DNA of 64,000 nucleotides, taken from NCBI GenBank assembly GCA_023227945.1, contig JALOCC010000005.1, forward strand, positions 1 through 64,000. Reading direction: 5' to 3'. Numbering within the stretch: the first letter of the stretch is position 1; the number at the start of each line of letters is the position of its first letter. The translations under genes were made by a program, and so were the position numbers. Origin of the DNA: Candidatus Omnitrophota bacterium. Lineage in GTDB: Bacteria > Omnitrophota > Gorgyraeia > Duberdicusellales > 4484-171. Positions 31,353-40,863 of this stretch are shown here, in pieces. The notes beneath the pieces were generated by a model. It did not search any database and was not told the origin of the DNA. It saw nothing but the letters and a program-made list of their open reading frames with translations.

Positions 31353-32351
31353 ATGCGCAAGATCAATAATGTATTAGTGACCGGAGGGGCAGGTTATGTC
31401 GGCTCCATGCTTATCCCTAAACTTCTTGCCAACGGATATAACGTCAAAGTAATAGATTTATATATGTTTGGAGATAATGTTTTGGATTGTGTAAAGAATA
31501 ACCCAAACTTAAAACAAATCAAAGGCGATATCAGAGACAAAGAATTATTGGCAAAAGAAATACCGGGAACGGATGCAATAATCCATTTAGCTTGTATTTC
31601 TAATGATCCGAGTTTTGAATTAAATCCTACCCTTGGCAAATCCATTAATTACGATGCTTTCCTTCCTTTAGTAAGAATCGCCAAAAAAAATCGGGTCAAA
31701 AGATTTATCTATGCCTCCAGTTCGAGCGTCTATGGCATAAAAGAAGAGGATAAAGTTACCGAAGAGCTTCCCCTAAAGCCCTTAACGGATTATTCTAAAT
31801 ATAAAATGCTTTGTGAGGAAGTTTTGGCGAAAGAAAGAATGCCCGGATTTACTACGCTGATATTACGGCCATCTACGGTTTGCGGTTATTCTCCCAGATT
31901 GCGTTTAGATTTAACCGTAAACATTCTGACCAACCACGCTATCAACAAAGGAAAAATTACTGTTTTTGGCGGAAGCCAAAAAAGGCCGAATATTCACATG
32001 GAAGATATGACTGACCTTTATGTAAAAACATTGGAATATCCCGATGAATTAATCGACGGAAAGATATTTAACGCAGGTTATGAGAATTTCACAGTAATGG
32101 AGCTTGCGGAAAAAGTAAGAAAAATTATCGGTAAAAACATACCCATTGAAGTAACCGCAACCGATGATAATAGGTCCTATAAAGTTTGCAGCGAAAAGAT
32201 TAAGAGAGAACTTGGCTTTAGCGCAAAGCGCAGCGTAGAAGAAGCAATCGAAGGCCTCCAGGGTGCTTACCAGCAGGGTAAAATACCAAATCCTATGGAA
32301 GACAGCCGGTATTATAATATTAAAACAATGAAAACCATAAATCTTAAATGA
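31353..32351 (+). CDS. NAD-dependent epimerase/dehydratase
   Basis: A 332-aa extended SDR. GGAGYVGSMLIPKLL binds NAD. HLACISNDPSFELNP is typical of a subgroup found in surface-sugar loci, and SSSSVYGIKEED and TDYSKYKMLCEE (Tyr/Lys) form the active site; RPSTVCGYSPRLR follows. The exact substrate cannot be read from sequence. The ATG lies about 12 bases after the AAAGGAGG that overlaps the end of the isomerase gene. Confidence 0.85.
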   Translation: MRKINNVLVTGGAGYVGSMLIPKLLANGYNVKVIDLYMFGDNVLDCVKNNPNLKQIKGDIRDKELLAKEIPGTDAIIHLACISNDPSFELNPTLGKSINYDAFLPLVRIAKKNRVKRFIYASSSSVYGIKEEDKVTEELPLKPLTDYSKYKMLCEEVLAKERMPGFTTLILRPSTVCGYSPRLRLDLTVNILTNHAINKGKITVFGGSQKRPNIHMEDMTDLYVKTLEYPDELIDGKIFNAGYENFTVMELAEKVRKIIGKNIPIEVTATDDNRSYKVCSEKIKRELGFSAKRSVEEAIEGLQGAYQQGKIPNPMEDSRYYNIKTMKTINLK

Positions 32352-33451
32352 ATATTCCTTATGTAAACCTTGCCGGGCAAAATAGAGTAGTAAAAAAAGA
32401 AATCTTGCAGGCAATAGGAAAGGTTTTAGAGAGCGGGCAATTTATTCTTGGCAAAGAGGTTGAAGCCTTTGAACGTTCTTTTGCTAATCTTTGCGGTACA
32501 GAATATGCTTTAGGCGTAGGCACGGGAACGGATGCTCTTGTTCTCGCACTTCGCGTATTAAATATAGGGCCCGGCGATAGTGTAATTACGGTTGCGAATT
32601 CTTTTATTTCTACCGCAAGCTCTATTGTTTTAGTCGGTGCGAAACCGGTATTCGTTGATGTGGGTGAAGATTATAATATAAACCCTCGGTTAATTGAAAA
32701 AGCAATAAATTCCCGCACAAAGGCAATACTACCGGTTCATCTAACCGGCCGGCCGGCAGATATGAAATCTATATTAGAAATAGCAAAAAAACATAAATTA
32801 ACAGTGATTGAAGATTGCGCCCAGGCGGTTGGTGCAGAATATAGAGAAAAATGTGTTGGTTCATTCGGCACAATAGGTTGTTTCAGCCTCCACCCTTTAA
32901 AAAATCTAAATGCCTGCGGTGATGGAGGGGCGTTGACAACCAACGACAGGAATCTCTATAGAAAATTGCAGATTTTACGTAACAACGGTTTTAGCACTCG
33001 CGACAATTGCGCCGCTTGGAGCGATAATTCAAGACTGGATACCATACAGGCGGCATTATTACTCGTTAAGCTTAATTACCTGAAAAAATGGACTGACAGG
33101 CGCCGGGAGAATGCCGAATTTTACCAAAAACATTTATCCTGCCTTACACAAGTCAAAGTTCCTGTTGAAAGGCCTTATGAAAAAAGCGTCTATCATACTT
33201 TTGTTATCCAGGCGCAGGACCGTGATAGGTTAAGCAACTTCTTGGGCCGTAAAGGCATTGGTACAAAAATACATTATCCTATCCCCATACATTTACAGCC
33301 AGCGGCAAAAAGCTTAAAACAAAAGAGTGGTTCTTTGCTTATGACTGAAAAGCAGGCAAAAATGATTTTGAGTTTGCCGATTTATCCCGAACTTACTACT
33401 AAGCAATTAAGTTATATAGTAAATTGTATCTACGATTTTTATAATCAATAG
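32348..33451 (+). CDS. DegT/DnrJ/EryC1/StrS sugar aminotransferase
   Basis: PLP-dependent transamination of a keto-sugar nucleotide. It is 367 aa. IPYVNLAGQNRVVKKE, GVGTGTDALVLALRV, EDCAQAVGAEY and the PLP lysine in FSLHPLKNLNACGDGG are present. Its start overlaps the stop of the preceding epimerase (ATGA), suggesting a dehydrogenase/epimerase-aminotransferase pair. It is clearly paralogous to the next gene. Confidence 0.9.
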   Translation: MNIPYVNLAGQNRVVKKEILQAIGKVLESGQFILGKEVEAFERSFANLCGTEYALGVGTGTDALVLALRVLNIGPGDSVITVANSFISTASSIVLVGAKPVFVDVGEDYNINPRLIEKAINSRTKAILPVHLTGRPADMKSILEIAKKHKLTVIEDCAQAVGAEYREKCVGSFGTIGCFSLHPLKNLNACGDGGALTTNDRNLYRKLQILRNNGFSTRDNCAAWSDNSRLDTIQAALLLVKLNYLKKWTDRRRENAEFYQKHLSCLTQVKVPVERPYEKSVYHTFVIQAQDRDRLSNFLGRKGIGTKIHYPIPIHLQPAAKSLKQKSGSLLMTEKQAKMILSLPIYPELTTKQLSYIVNCIYDFYNQ

Positions 33452-33515
33452 AATTACCATAGATTATACAGATAAATAATATTTGCGTAATCTTATCCAA
33501 AAAGGAGGATCCGGA

Positions 33516-34619
33516 ATGAAAATTTCCTATTCTTATTTGGCCAGGCAATTTAAAAATATTGACCCCTATCTTAAAGATATAAAAAAATTAGTAAAAAGCG
33601 GCGATTTTACTTTAGGTAAGGATGTAGCAAAGTTTGAAGAAAATTTTGCCAAGCTTTGTAAGATACCTTTTGCTTTGGGGGTCAGCTCCGGAACAGATGC
33701 CCTTATCCTTTCTTTGGAAATTTTAGGCATAGGCCATAACGACGAAGTTATTACCGCGCCCAACACCTTTATTGCCACTGTTGGTGCAATTGCAATGACC
33801 GGAGCACGACCGGTATTTGTAGATAATAACGAGGAATATACTATTGATGTGAACAAGATTGAGAAAGCAATTACGCCTAAGACTAAGGCGATACTTCCGG
33901 TTCATCTTTCCGGATGCCCTGCGGACATGCCTAAAATTATGGAAATTGCCAAAAAATATAATTTATTGGTAGTGGAAGATGCGGCCCAGTCCATACTTGC
34001 TACAATTGACGGAAAACATGTTGGTTCGTGGGGCCAGACTGCTTGTTTTAGCATGCACCCTTTAAAAAATTTAAATGTCTGGGGAGATGCGGGGATAATT
34101 GTTACTCGCTCAAAGGAATTATGCGAAAAATTAAAATTATTTCGTAACCATGGCTTAGCCACCCGCGATGAAATCGAAATATTCGGCCATAATAGCCGGT
34201 TGGATTCTCTACAGGCCCTGGTTGCGAACCGGCTGATTAAAGATACCGTTTCCATTACCGATAAGCGTATTGAAAATGCTATGCGTTTTGACGAAGCTTT
34301 TAAAAAACTTAAGGGTTATATTACAATTCCACCCCGCAGGCCCAATGTAAAACAGGTGTATCATACTTATGTAATCCAGGCAAAAAATCGAGATGGTTTA
34401 TACGCGCATATGCTTAAAAAGGGGGTAGAGGTAAAAATTCATTACCCTATACCTTTACATTTACAAAAGGCCGCGGCTTATTTAGGGTATAAGGCCGGAG
34501 ATTTTCCGGTTTGCGAAGAACATTGCCGTACAATCATTACTTTACCGGTCCATCAACATCTGACTTCGAAAGAGATCGATTACATGATTAAATGCGTACG
34601 TGAGTTTTATTTGGGATAG
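33516..34619 (+). CDS. DegT/DnrJ/EryC1/StrS sugar aminotransferase (tandem paralogue)
   Basis: 367 aa, the same length as its upstream paralogue, with matching blocks throughout (GVSSGTDALILSLEI, EDAAQSIL, FSMHPLKNLNVWGDAG with the PLP lysine). The start is fixed by AAAGGAGG at 33501-33508, seven bases before the ATG; an upstream in-frame start at 33483 is weaker. Two adjacent related aminotransferases suggest either two amino groups on one sugar or diverged substrates. Confidence 0.9.
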   Translation: MKISYSYLARQFKNIDPYLKDIKKLVKSGDFTLGKDVAKFEENFAKLCKIPFALGVSSGTDALILSLEILGIGHNDEVITAPNTFIATVGAIAMTGARPVFVDNNEEYTIDVNKIEKAITPKTKAILPVHLSGCPADMPKIMEIAKKYNLLVVEDAAQSILATIDGKHVGSWGQTACFSMHPLKNLNVWGDAGIIVTRSKELCEKLKLFRNHGLATRDEIEIFGHNSRLDSLQALVANRLIKDTVSITDKRIENAMRFDEAFKKLKGYITIPPRRPNVKQVYHTYVIQAKNRDGLYAHMLKKGVEVKIHYPIPLHLQKAAAYLGYKAGDFPVCEEHCRTIITLPVHQHLTSKEIDYMIKCVREFYLG

Positions 34620-34628
34620 GAATTAAGT

Positions 34629-35447
34629 ATGAGCAAAAATACTACATTAAGAGATAAAGCTAATTATATCAGAGCAAATGTTGTTAAGGTTTCCGTGCGA
34701 AATCGAGCCGGACACATCGCTCCATCTCTATCATGCGTTGATATCCTTGTTGCTTTATATTACAGCGTAATGGATTATCAAGAAACAAATCCTTTGTGGG
34801 AAGAGCGGGACAGGCTAATTTTTTCCAAGGCACATGGTTGTTATGCTTTATATGCTATTTTAGCTGACAAGGGTATTATCCCTGAAAAAGAATGGGAGGC
34901 TTTTTATACTAACGAAAGCAGTTTGCTCGGGTGTATGGAGCGAAGAATAGAGTTTGGCCTTGAAGCCGGCTGTGGTTCACTTGGCCACGGTATACCGATA
35001 GCTACAGGTGTTGCTTTCGGAGCAAAGTTACAGAATAAAAAATATCATACTTTTTGTGTTGTTGGAGACGGAGAATTACAGGAAGGTTCTACCTGGGAAG
35101 CTATACAATTTGCCATTAAACACGAGGTTGGCAATCTTACGATTATAATTGATGCTAACAGGCTTCAGGCAATGGACTTTATTGTTAATATTTTAGACAA
35201 GGAAACTAAAGATATTGTAAATAGGCTTAAAGGTTTCGGCCTCTCTCCAGTTATTTGTTCAGGCCATGGCGTAGAAGCTTTAGCCAAACATTTACAAAAA
35301 GCAAAAGTAAGCATAAATAACAGGCCAAATGTAATAATCGCTGAAACCATAAAAGGATTTGGGCTAAAATGTATGGAAAACATTCCCAAATTTCATTTCA
35401 GGATACCTACTGAAGAAGAATTAGCGCAGGGCAAGAATTATGAGTGA
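34629..35447 (+). CDS. Transketolase, N-terminal (TPP-binding) subunit
   Basis: A 272-aa thiamine-diphosphate domain. RAGHIAPSLSCVDILVALY, FSKAHGCYALYAIL, GSLGHGIPIATGVAFG and the TPP/Mg motif VVGDGELQEGSTWEA near residue 146 are clear. It forms a split transketolase with the next gene, which overlaps it by eight bases. Placement in a sugar-nucleotide locus suggests two-carbon transfer onto a sugar (heptose precursor or branched sugar) rather than the pentose phosphate pathway. Confidence 0.9.
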   Translation: MSKNTTLRDKANYIRANVVKVSVRNRAGHIAPSLSCVDILVALYYSVMDYQETNPLWEERDRLIFSKAHGCYALYAILADKGIIPEKEWEAFYTNESSLLGCMERRIEFGLEAGCGSLGHGIPIATGVAFGAKLQNKKYHTFCVVGDGELQEGSTWEAIQFAIKHEVGNLTIIIDANRLQAMDFIVNILDKETKDIVNRLKGFGLSPVICSGHGVEALAKHLQKAKVSINNRPNVIIAETIKGFGLKCMENIPKFHFRIPTEEELAQGKNYE

Positions 35448-35931
35448 AGCAATTAATTTTCGAAGAGAAATCATAGACACCGTTATTCCCTATTTTCGTA
35501 AGGACCCCCGGTACTATTTGTTAGTTTGCGACATGGGTTTTGGAGTAATTGATAAAGCGAAAAAGGAATTCCCGGAAAGGGTAATTAACTGCGGTATTAT
35601 GGAGCAAGGTACCGTTGGTATCGCAAGTGGTATGAGCATAAGCGGGCTTATTCCGGTTGTTTATTCGATAGTTAATTTTTTAGCCTTTCGGGCGCTTGAA
35701 CAGATAAGAAACGATGTAATTTTACAAGAATTGAACGTTAAATTTATTGCAACCGGCGTAAACGATTATTTTGAGTTCCTGGGGCCTTCGCATTGCTGCG
35801 GCCAGGATGATATAGTGGCAATGGAACTAGTTAAGATGAAAGTCTACGACCCTTATACCGACAAAAAACCTTTCAGCAAAATTGTAGATGAATGGATAAC
35901 GAGCAGCAACGCAGGCTATATAAGGGTTTGA
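35440..35931 (+). CDS. Transketolase pyrimidine-binding domain subunit without the C-terminal domain
   Basis: 163 aa. INCGIMEQGTVGIASGMSISG carries the catalytic Glu of the pyrimidine domain, and GPSHCCGQDDIVAME matches the conserved GPTHxxxEDIA block. Split transketolases usually have about 310 aa in this subunit, made of the pyrimidine domain plus a C-terminal domain. This one ends at AGYIRV, just where the C-terminal domain would begin, and the next gene follows after one base. There is no sign of a frameshift in the following sequence. Confidence 0.85.
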   Translation: MSEAINFRREIIDTVIPYFRKDPRYYLLVCDMGFGVIDKAKKEFPERVINCGIMEQGTVGIASGMSISGLIPVVYSIVNFLAFRALEQIRNDVILQELNVKFIATGVNDYFEFLGPSHCCGQDDIVAMELVKMKVYDPYTDKKPFSKIVDEWITSSNAGYIRV

Positions 35932-35932
35932 C

Positions 35933-36709
35933 ATGAATAATAAAATCGATATTTCCGTGATAATGCCTGCCTTAAACGAAGAAAAAAATATTCGTCCAGC
36001 CATTAATAATACCCTTAAAGCCTTTGATGAGTTTAAAATAAATGGGGAGATTGTTGTCGTAAACGACGGTAGTGATGATAAAACAGAAGAAATTATTCTA
36101 GAATTAAAGGAAAAAGAAAAACGCCTGAAATTAATTAAACATACAACACCTCGGGGGATAGGCGCGTCATTTTGGGAAGGCGTTGATTGCGCGTCAGGTG
36201 ACGCTGTAGTGATGCTTCCCGGAGATAATGAAAATGACCCGTGGGAAACTTTTCGCTATGCAAGTTTACTTAATCATGTAGATGCAGTCATTCCTTTTGT
36301 TTTTAACCGGCAAGTACGCTCCTTTTTTAGAAACGCTTTATCATGCGCTTATAGATTTATTGTAAATTCAACCTTTGGGGTTAATTTTAACTATACTAAC
36401 GGCACTATATTGTATAGAAAATCAATTTTATCCGAAATAAATTGTAAAAGTACAGGCTTTTTCTTCCAGACGGAAATCCTTATTAAGGTTGCGAAAAGAG
36501 GCTATCTTTTTGCAGAAGTGCCTTACAGGTTAGGGTTGCGTCCGGAAGGAATATCCAAGGCTGTAACGTTCCCGTCTTTTCTGAAGGTAGCAAAAGGCTA
36601 TTTAAGATTAGTAAAAGATATTTATTTTGATAAGAATGTGAAAGCGGAGCGCGGTAATTTTAGCAAGGATTCCCAATCGGCAAAAAGATACAATTCGATT
36701 AATAATTAA
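35933..36709 (+). CDS. Family 2 glycosyltransferase
   Basis: A 258-aa GT-A enzyme. SVIMPALNEEKNIRPAI and VVVNDGSDDKTEE bind the nucleotide sugar; RGIGASFWEGV and MLPGDNENDP (in place of DxD) follow. There are no membrane segments. The acceptor is unknown. It directly follows the split transketolase. Confidence 0.85.
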   Translation: MNNKIDISVIMPALNEEKNIRPAINNTLKAFDEFKINGEIVVVNDGSDDKTEEIILELKEKEKRLKLIKHTTPRGIGASFWEGVDCASGDAVVMLPGDNENDPWETFRYASLLNHVDAVIPFVFNRQVRSFFRNALSCAYRFIVNSTFGVNFNYTNGTILYRKSILSEINCKSTGFFFQTEILIKVAKRGYLFAEVPYRLGLRPEGISKAVTFPSFLKVAKGYLRLVKDIYFDKNVKAERGNFSKDSQSAKRYNSINN

Positions 36710-36718
36710 ATATTACAA

Positions 36719-37822
36719 ATGGCTGATTTAATATTAGACGGGCACAAATTGCTTTGGCATAAAAAGCGTCTTGAAATGTGGCTTCGCGGAGAGCGAATCG
36801 CCCCCATCACTATAGACTGCGCTTTAACTAGGGCTTGCACTTACAAATGCGTTTATTGCTATGGCCAACTTCAGTCTAATGACATAAAGAAAATGACCAA
36901 GGATGTAATTTTTAGATTTCTTGACGATGCTGCTGAGATCGGCGTAAAAGCTATAAGCTTTGTAAGCGACGGAGAAAGTACCTGTTCGCCGCATTTGTAT
37001 GATGCGATATCAAGGGGAAAAAGCAACGGTCTTGATATGGCTCTTGGCACAAATGGCTATCTTCTTAAGGATGATAAATTAGGAGAGATATTGCCGGTTC
37101 TTACCTATCTTAGATTTAATATATCCGCAGCTGATCAGTTGAGTTACGCGAAGATAATGGGTTGTAAAAAAGACTGCTTTGACAAGGTAATTGAAACAAT
37201 CAAAAAAAGCGTAGCGATAAAGAAAAAAAATAAGCTTAAGGTTACCTTGGGGCTTCAAATGGTGCTTCTTCCTCAATTTGCCGACCAGGTTATTCCTTTG
37301 GTTAAGCTTGGCAAAGAACTGGGCGTTGATTATCTGGTGATTAAGCATTGCAGTGATGATGAAGCAGGAAGCCTGGGTGTGCAATATGATAAATATTTTG
37401 ATTTGGTGAATATCTTAAAAGAAGCAGAAAGATACTCCGATAACAATTATCTGGTAAAGGTAAAATGGTCAAAAATATTAAGCGGCGGAAAACGTAAATA
37501 TTCCCGTTGCTTTGGCCCCGCCTTTATTATGCAATTTTCAGGTTCGGGTTTGGTTGCTCCCTGCGGAATGCTTTTTAACGATAAATACAAGAAGCATCAT
37601 ATCGGTAATATTGCCGAAAAATCTTTTAAGGAAATCTGGCAGAGTGAACGTTATTGGCAGGTGCTTAACGGGATTGCAAGTGAAAATTTTAACGCCTGCA
37701 CGATGTGCGGTTCCCTTTGCCTGCAGCATAAAGTAAATGAGTTTTTATGGGATTTAAAAACCAAATCCGCAGCGCTAGATGCGCCTGTAGGCTTAAAACC
37801 AATGCATTTAAATTTCATTTAA
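36719..37822 (+). CDS. Radical SAM protein with SPASM-like C-terminus
   Basis: 367 aa. The radical SAM cluster motif CTYKCVYC (Cys40, 44, 47) sits early in the barrel. The C-terminal region has CGMLFNDK, IGNIAEKSFKEIWQ and ACTMCGSLC cysteines of the SPASM type, which bind extra iron-sulfur clusters. Such enzymes modify peptides or sugars by radical chemistry. It forms a run of three radical SAM genes with four-base spacing to the next. The substrate is unknown. Confidence 0.88.
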   Translation: MADLILDGHKLLWHKKRLEMWLRGERIAPITIDCALTRACTYKCVYCYGQLQSNDIKKMTKDVIFRFLDDAAEIGVKAISFVSDGESTCSPHLYDAISRGKSNGLDMALGTNGYLLKDDKLGEILPVLTYLRFNISAADQLSYAKIMGCKKDCFDKVIETIKKSVAIKKKNKLKVTLGLQMVLLPQFADQVIPLVKLGKELGVDYLVIKHCSDDEAGSLGVQYDKYFDLVNILKEAERYSDNNYLVKVKWSKILSGGKRKYSRCFGPAFIMQFSGSGLVAPCGMLFNDKYKKHHIGNIAEKSFKEIWQSERYWQVLNGIASENFNACTMCGSLCLQHKVNEFLWDLKTKSAALDAPVGLKPMHLNFI

Positions 37823-37825
37823 TCT

Positions 37826-39334
37826 ATGGAAGACATTATATTTATAAATCCAAAGGCGGACGAACTGGGGCCCGTTGATTTTTTAGTGCCAAAGAGCGTT
37901 CCTCTGGGACTGGGGTCGCTCGCCGCTTATTTGATGGAAAAAAAATATAGCGTCAAAATAATTGACGAAGAGGTTGAAAGGTTAACGGTAAAAAAGATAA
38001 AAAAACTCACGCAAAACAGCCGGCAATTATTCGGCATCAGCTGCATGACGCCCACCGCAAGCCGCGGTTATGAGCTCGCAGATTTAATTAAATCAACATA
38101 CCCTGATTCAACTATTGTTTTTGGAGGAATCCATCCAACCGTCCTGCCTGAGGAGGTCTTAAGCAACAAATCTATTGACCTTGTAGTTAAGGGCGAGGCT
38201 GAACCGGTGATTGAGCGGATAGTTATTAACCATAAAAATGGTGCGGGATTTAAGGATATACCTTCTTGCTCTTATAGAGACGGCGCAAATTTTATCCATA
38301 ATCCAAGGGCCCCGCTAATTGACATAAATGTTTTGCCCGACATCCCGTATCATTTATTTGACCCAAAACTCTATGATATGGGTTTTGTTATATCTTCAAG
38401 AGGCTGCCCTTATAATTGTGTTTTCTGCAGCCAGCGCGCAATTAACGGAAATACTTATCGTTATCGGGCGACAGATAAAGTAATTAAAGAAATAGAAACA
38501 TTAATTTCACTCTATAAGCCATCTAACATTGTTTTTTTTGACGACATTTTTACTCTTAACAAAAAAAGAATCCATGAACTTTGTAGCGGGATAATAGATA
38601 GGGGATTGAATTTGAAAGCCGAATTTACGATGGTGACTCGCGGAGATAGTATCGATGAAGATCTTTTGTGCAAGCTAAGAGCCGCTAATTTTACCGGGCT
38701 GGCTATCGGGGCAGAAACTGCCAGCGAAGAACTTATGAAAATGATTGATAAAAAGGAAACAGTTAAGGATGTCGTAAAAGGTATTACTTTAGCTAAACAG
38801 CATGGGTTTTTGGTAGACGTAGTATTTATCTATGGCCTTCCCGGAGAAACAAGAGAAGATAGGGTCGCGGCATTTAGATTGGCGCAGGCGTTAGACGTAG
38901 CCAAGGCGCGTTTTAATAACGCAACGCCATATCCCGGCACCAGGCTATGTAATATTGCCAAAGATGAAAATAACCTTAATATAGTCGGCGCATGGAAAAA
39001 TTTTACGCCGACCGGCGCTTTAGCTGCAGCGCGGCCTTTTAAATGGGTTTTGCCATATTACCCTAAAGGCTCAACGCAGCAAGACATAATTATGGATGTC
39101 ATCCAGGCAAATATGCTCTATTTTCTGCAGCCGCACCGCCTGCGCGTACTTATCAAAAACTCTATTGACCGCCGGGGCACAAAATGGCTGGTTTTACCCC
39201 CGAAATGGTGGCTTAGTATTCGCTATATTTATGGCCTTATCAGCGTAATTTTTATAAATTTAAGCAGGCTAATGCTATTGGCTAAGTGGGGGTTGCAGGG
39301 AAAACTTCTGATTCAATGTAAATACGACAAATAA
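37826..39334 (+). CDS. B12-binding-domain radical SAM protein
   Basis: 502 aa. The N-terminal cobalamin-binding-like Rossmann domain (VPLGLGSLAAYL, VFGGIHPTVLPEE, VVKGEAE) is followed by a radical SAM domain with SSRGCPYNCVFC (Cys194, 198, 201). The C-terminal region contains ATPYPGTRL and a hydrophobic tail. No DxHxxG motif is seen. It is clearly related to the gene at 62365 over most of its length. Methyl transfer to an unactivated carbon or a ring rearrangement are the usual roles. Confidence 0.88.
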   Translation: MEDIIFINPKADELGPVDFLVPKSVPLGLGSLAAYLMEKKYSVKIIDEEVERLTVKKIKKLTQNSRQLFGISCMTPTASRGYELADLIKSTYPDSTIVFGGIHPTVLPEEVLSNKSIDLVVKGEAEPVIERIVINHKNGAGFKDIPSCSYRDGANFIHNPRAPLIDINVLPDIPYHLFDPKLYDMGFVISSRGCPYNCVFCSQRAINGNTYRYRATDKVIKEIETLISLYKPSNIVFFDDIFTLNKKRIHELCSGIIDRGLNLKAEFTMVTRGDSIDEDLLCKLRAANFTGLAIGAETASEELMKMIDKKETVKDVVKGITLAKQHGFLVDVVFIYGLPGETREDRVAAFRLAQALDVAKARFNNATPYPGTRLCNIAKDENNLNIVGAWKNFTPTGALAAARPFKWVLPYYPKGSTQQDIIMDVIQANMLYFLQPHRLRVLIKNSIDRRGTKWLVLPPKWWLSIRYIYGLISVIFINLSRLMLLAKWGLQGKLLIQCKYDK

Positions 39335-39359
39335 TTATTCAATCAGGATTTTAAATAAA

Positions 39360-40856
39360 ATGAACACTTTTGGCAGAGAGAAATTTGTTACTTTTTTTTA
39401 TAACGATTATGAATCTCTTGGCATAGAATACATTTCAGCTGTTCTTAGGAAGGAAGGCGTAAAAACAAAACTGATTTATAAAAATCTTATAGATTATTAC
39501 GCCTTTGATTCATCCAGGAAGATAGACGGGAAACTTTATCAAAAAATTGCTTCTGAAATATGCAGCCACAACCCCGACGTTTTAGCGCTATCATTATTGA
39601 CCGATACTTTTAAGGCCAATATGCTTATTGCCAGTTTTGTTAAAGAGTTAAATCCTAAGATTAAGATATTAGCCGGCGGGGTTCATGCAAGTTTACTACC
39701 CCAATTGACCCTAAGTTACCCGCAAATCGATGCTATATCGATAGGGGAGGGGGAATTTTCGGTATTAGCTTATATGCAAAGCCTTGATGCCATCTATGGC
39801 GGCGAATTCCCCCTTTTAAAAGGCATCGTCTACAAGCAAAACGAAAGATTAATAGGAAGCTTTTTGGATTATACGATCAATGAAGAATTAGACAAAATTC
39901 CTTTCCCCGATAAGGATTTGTTTTACAACGAGGATCCGTCAATGAAGTCGCACTATTTTGTCCAATGCTCAAGAGGTTGTCCATTTGCTTGCTCCTTTTG
40001 CATTAATGATTATTTGAATTCCAAGGTAGGAGGGAAACGGTTTCGTTACCGTTCTCCGGAAAATATAATAGAAGAACTCATGCTTGCTAAGCAAAAATAT
40101 TCTCCGTCCTTTGTGGCGTTTCTGGATGAATGTTTTGGATTCGATAAGGAATGGATAACTAAGTTTCTTAATCTATATAAAGATAAAATTGCGCTACCTT
40201 TCTTGGCCTCTATACATCCTAATATAGTAACGCCGCAATTAGCGGATTTGATGCAAGATGCCAACTGTGCTTATGTGGCTATGGGTGTTCAATCCTTAAA
40301 TGAGAATATATCCAAGACTGTTTTAAAAAGAAGTATAAAGCGGGATAAAGTAGCTAAGGCGATAGAATTAATTCGCTCAAGGAACATGATACTTCAATGC
40401 GACCATATTTTTGGCATTCCCGGCGAAAACCGCAGCGACATGCTGGATACCTTGTCTTTTTACAATGAAAACCGCCCGAGCCTGGTGAGCGTATATTGGC
40501 TAAGTTTCTATCCGAAGGCATATATAACAGAGTTTGCCAGAGAAAAAGGTATTATTTCTGAGCAGGATATCGAAGATATTGAGAATGGGAAGATTTCTTC
40601 GGGAATAAAAAGAGTATACGGTTATTACGATATTAATTTCTGGATGAATTATTTTATTTTTCTCAATAAAAACTTCATACGCTGGGTTATAAATTCCGGT
40701 TTTTTGAGTCTTTTTAAAATAAAGAATATCTTTATTTCAAGCGCCTTCCCGCGGGCGCTTTTCGCGCTGTTGCATAAAAGAGATTGGAATAGATATTATA
40801 TGAGAAGAGTTATTATGAAAAAAATAAACAATTTAAAGGTATGGGGGCCTTCTTGA
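39360..40856 (+). CDS. B12-binding-domain radical SAM protein
   Basis: 498 aa. The N-terminal domain contains SLLTDTFKANM and ILAGGVHASLLP, then SIGEGEF. The cluster motif is CSRGCPFACSFC (Cys207, 211, 214). FLDECFGFDKEW and DHIFGIPGENRSDML follow, as in class-B-like enzymes. It is diverged from its neighbour at 37826. The last ~90 residues are hydrophobic and basic. Confidence 0.87.
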   Translation: MNTFGREKFVTFFYNDYESLGIEYISAVLRKEGVKTKLIYKNLIDYYAFDSSRKIDGKLYQKIASEICSHNPDVLALSLLTDTFKANMLIASFVKELNPKIKILAGGVHASLLPQLTLSYPQIDAISIGEGEFSVLAYMQSLDAIYGGEFPLLKGIVYKQNERLIGSFLDYTINEELDKIPFPDKDLFYNEDPSMKSHYFVQCSRGCPFACSFCINDYLNSKVGGKRFRYRSPENIIEELMLAKQKYSPSFVAFLDECFGFDKEWITKFLNLYKDKIALPFLASIHPNIVTPQLADLMQDANCAYVAMGVQSLNENISKTVLKRSIKRDKVAKAIELIRSRNMILQCDHIFGIPGENRSDMLDTLSFYNENRPSLVSVYWLSFYPKAYITEFAREKGIISEQDIEDIENGKISSGIKRVYGYYDINFWMNYFIFLNKNFIRWVINSGFLSLFKIKNIFISSAFPRALFALLHKRDWNRYYMRRVIMKKINNLKVWGPS

Positions 40857-40863
40857 ATTCGTT

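Noticed and set aside
34629..35931. Frameshift explaining the short second transketolase subunit
   Set aside because: The following bases start a glycosyltransferase at once; no remnant of the C-terminal transketolase domain appears in any frame nearby.
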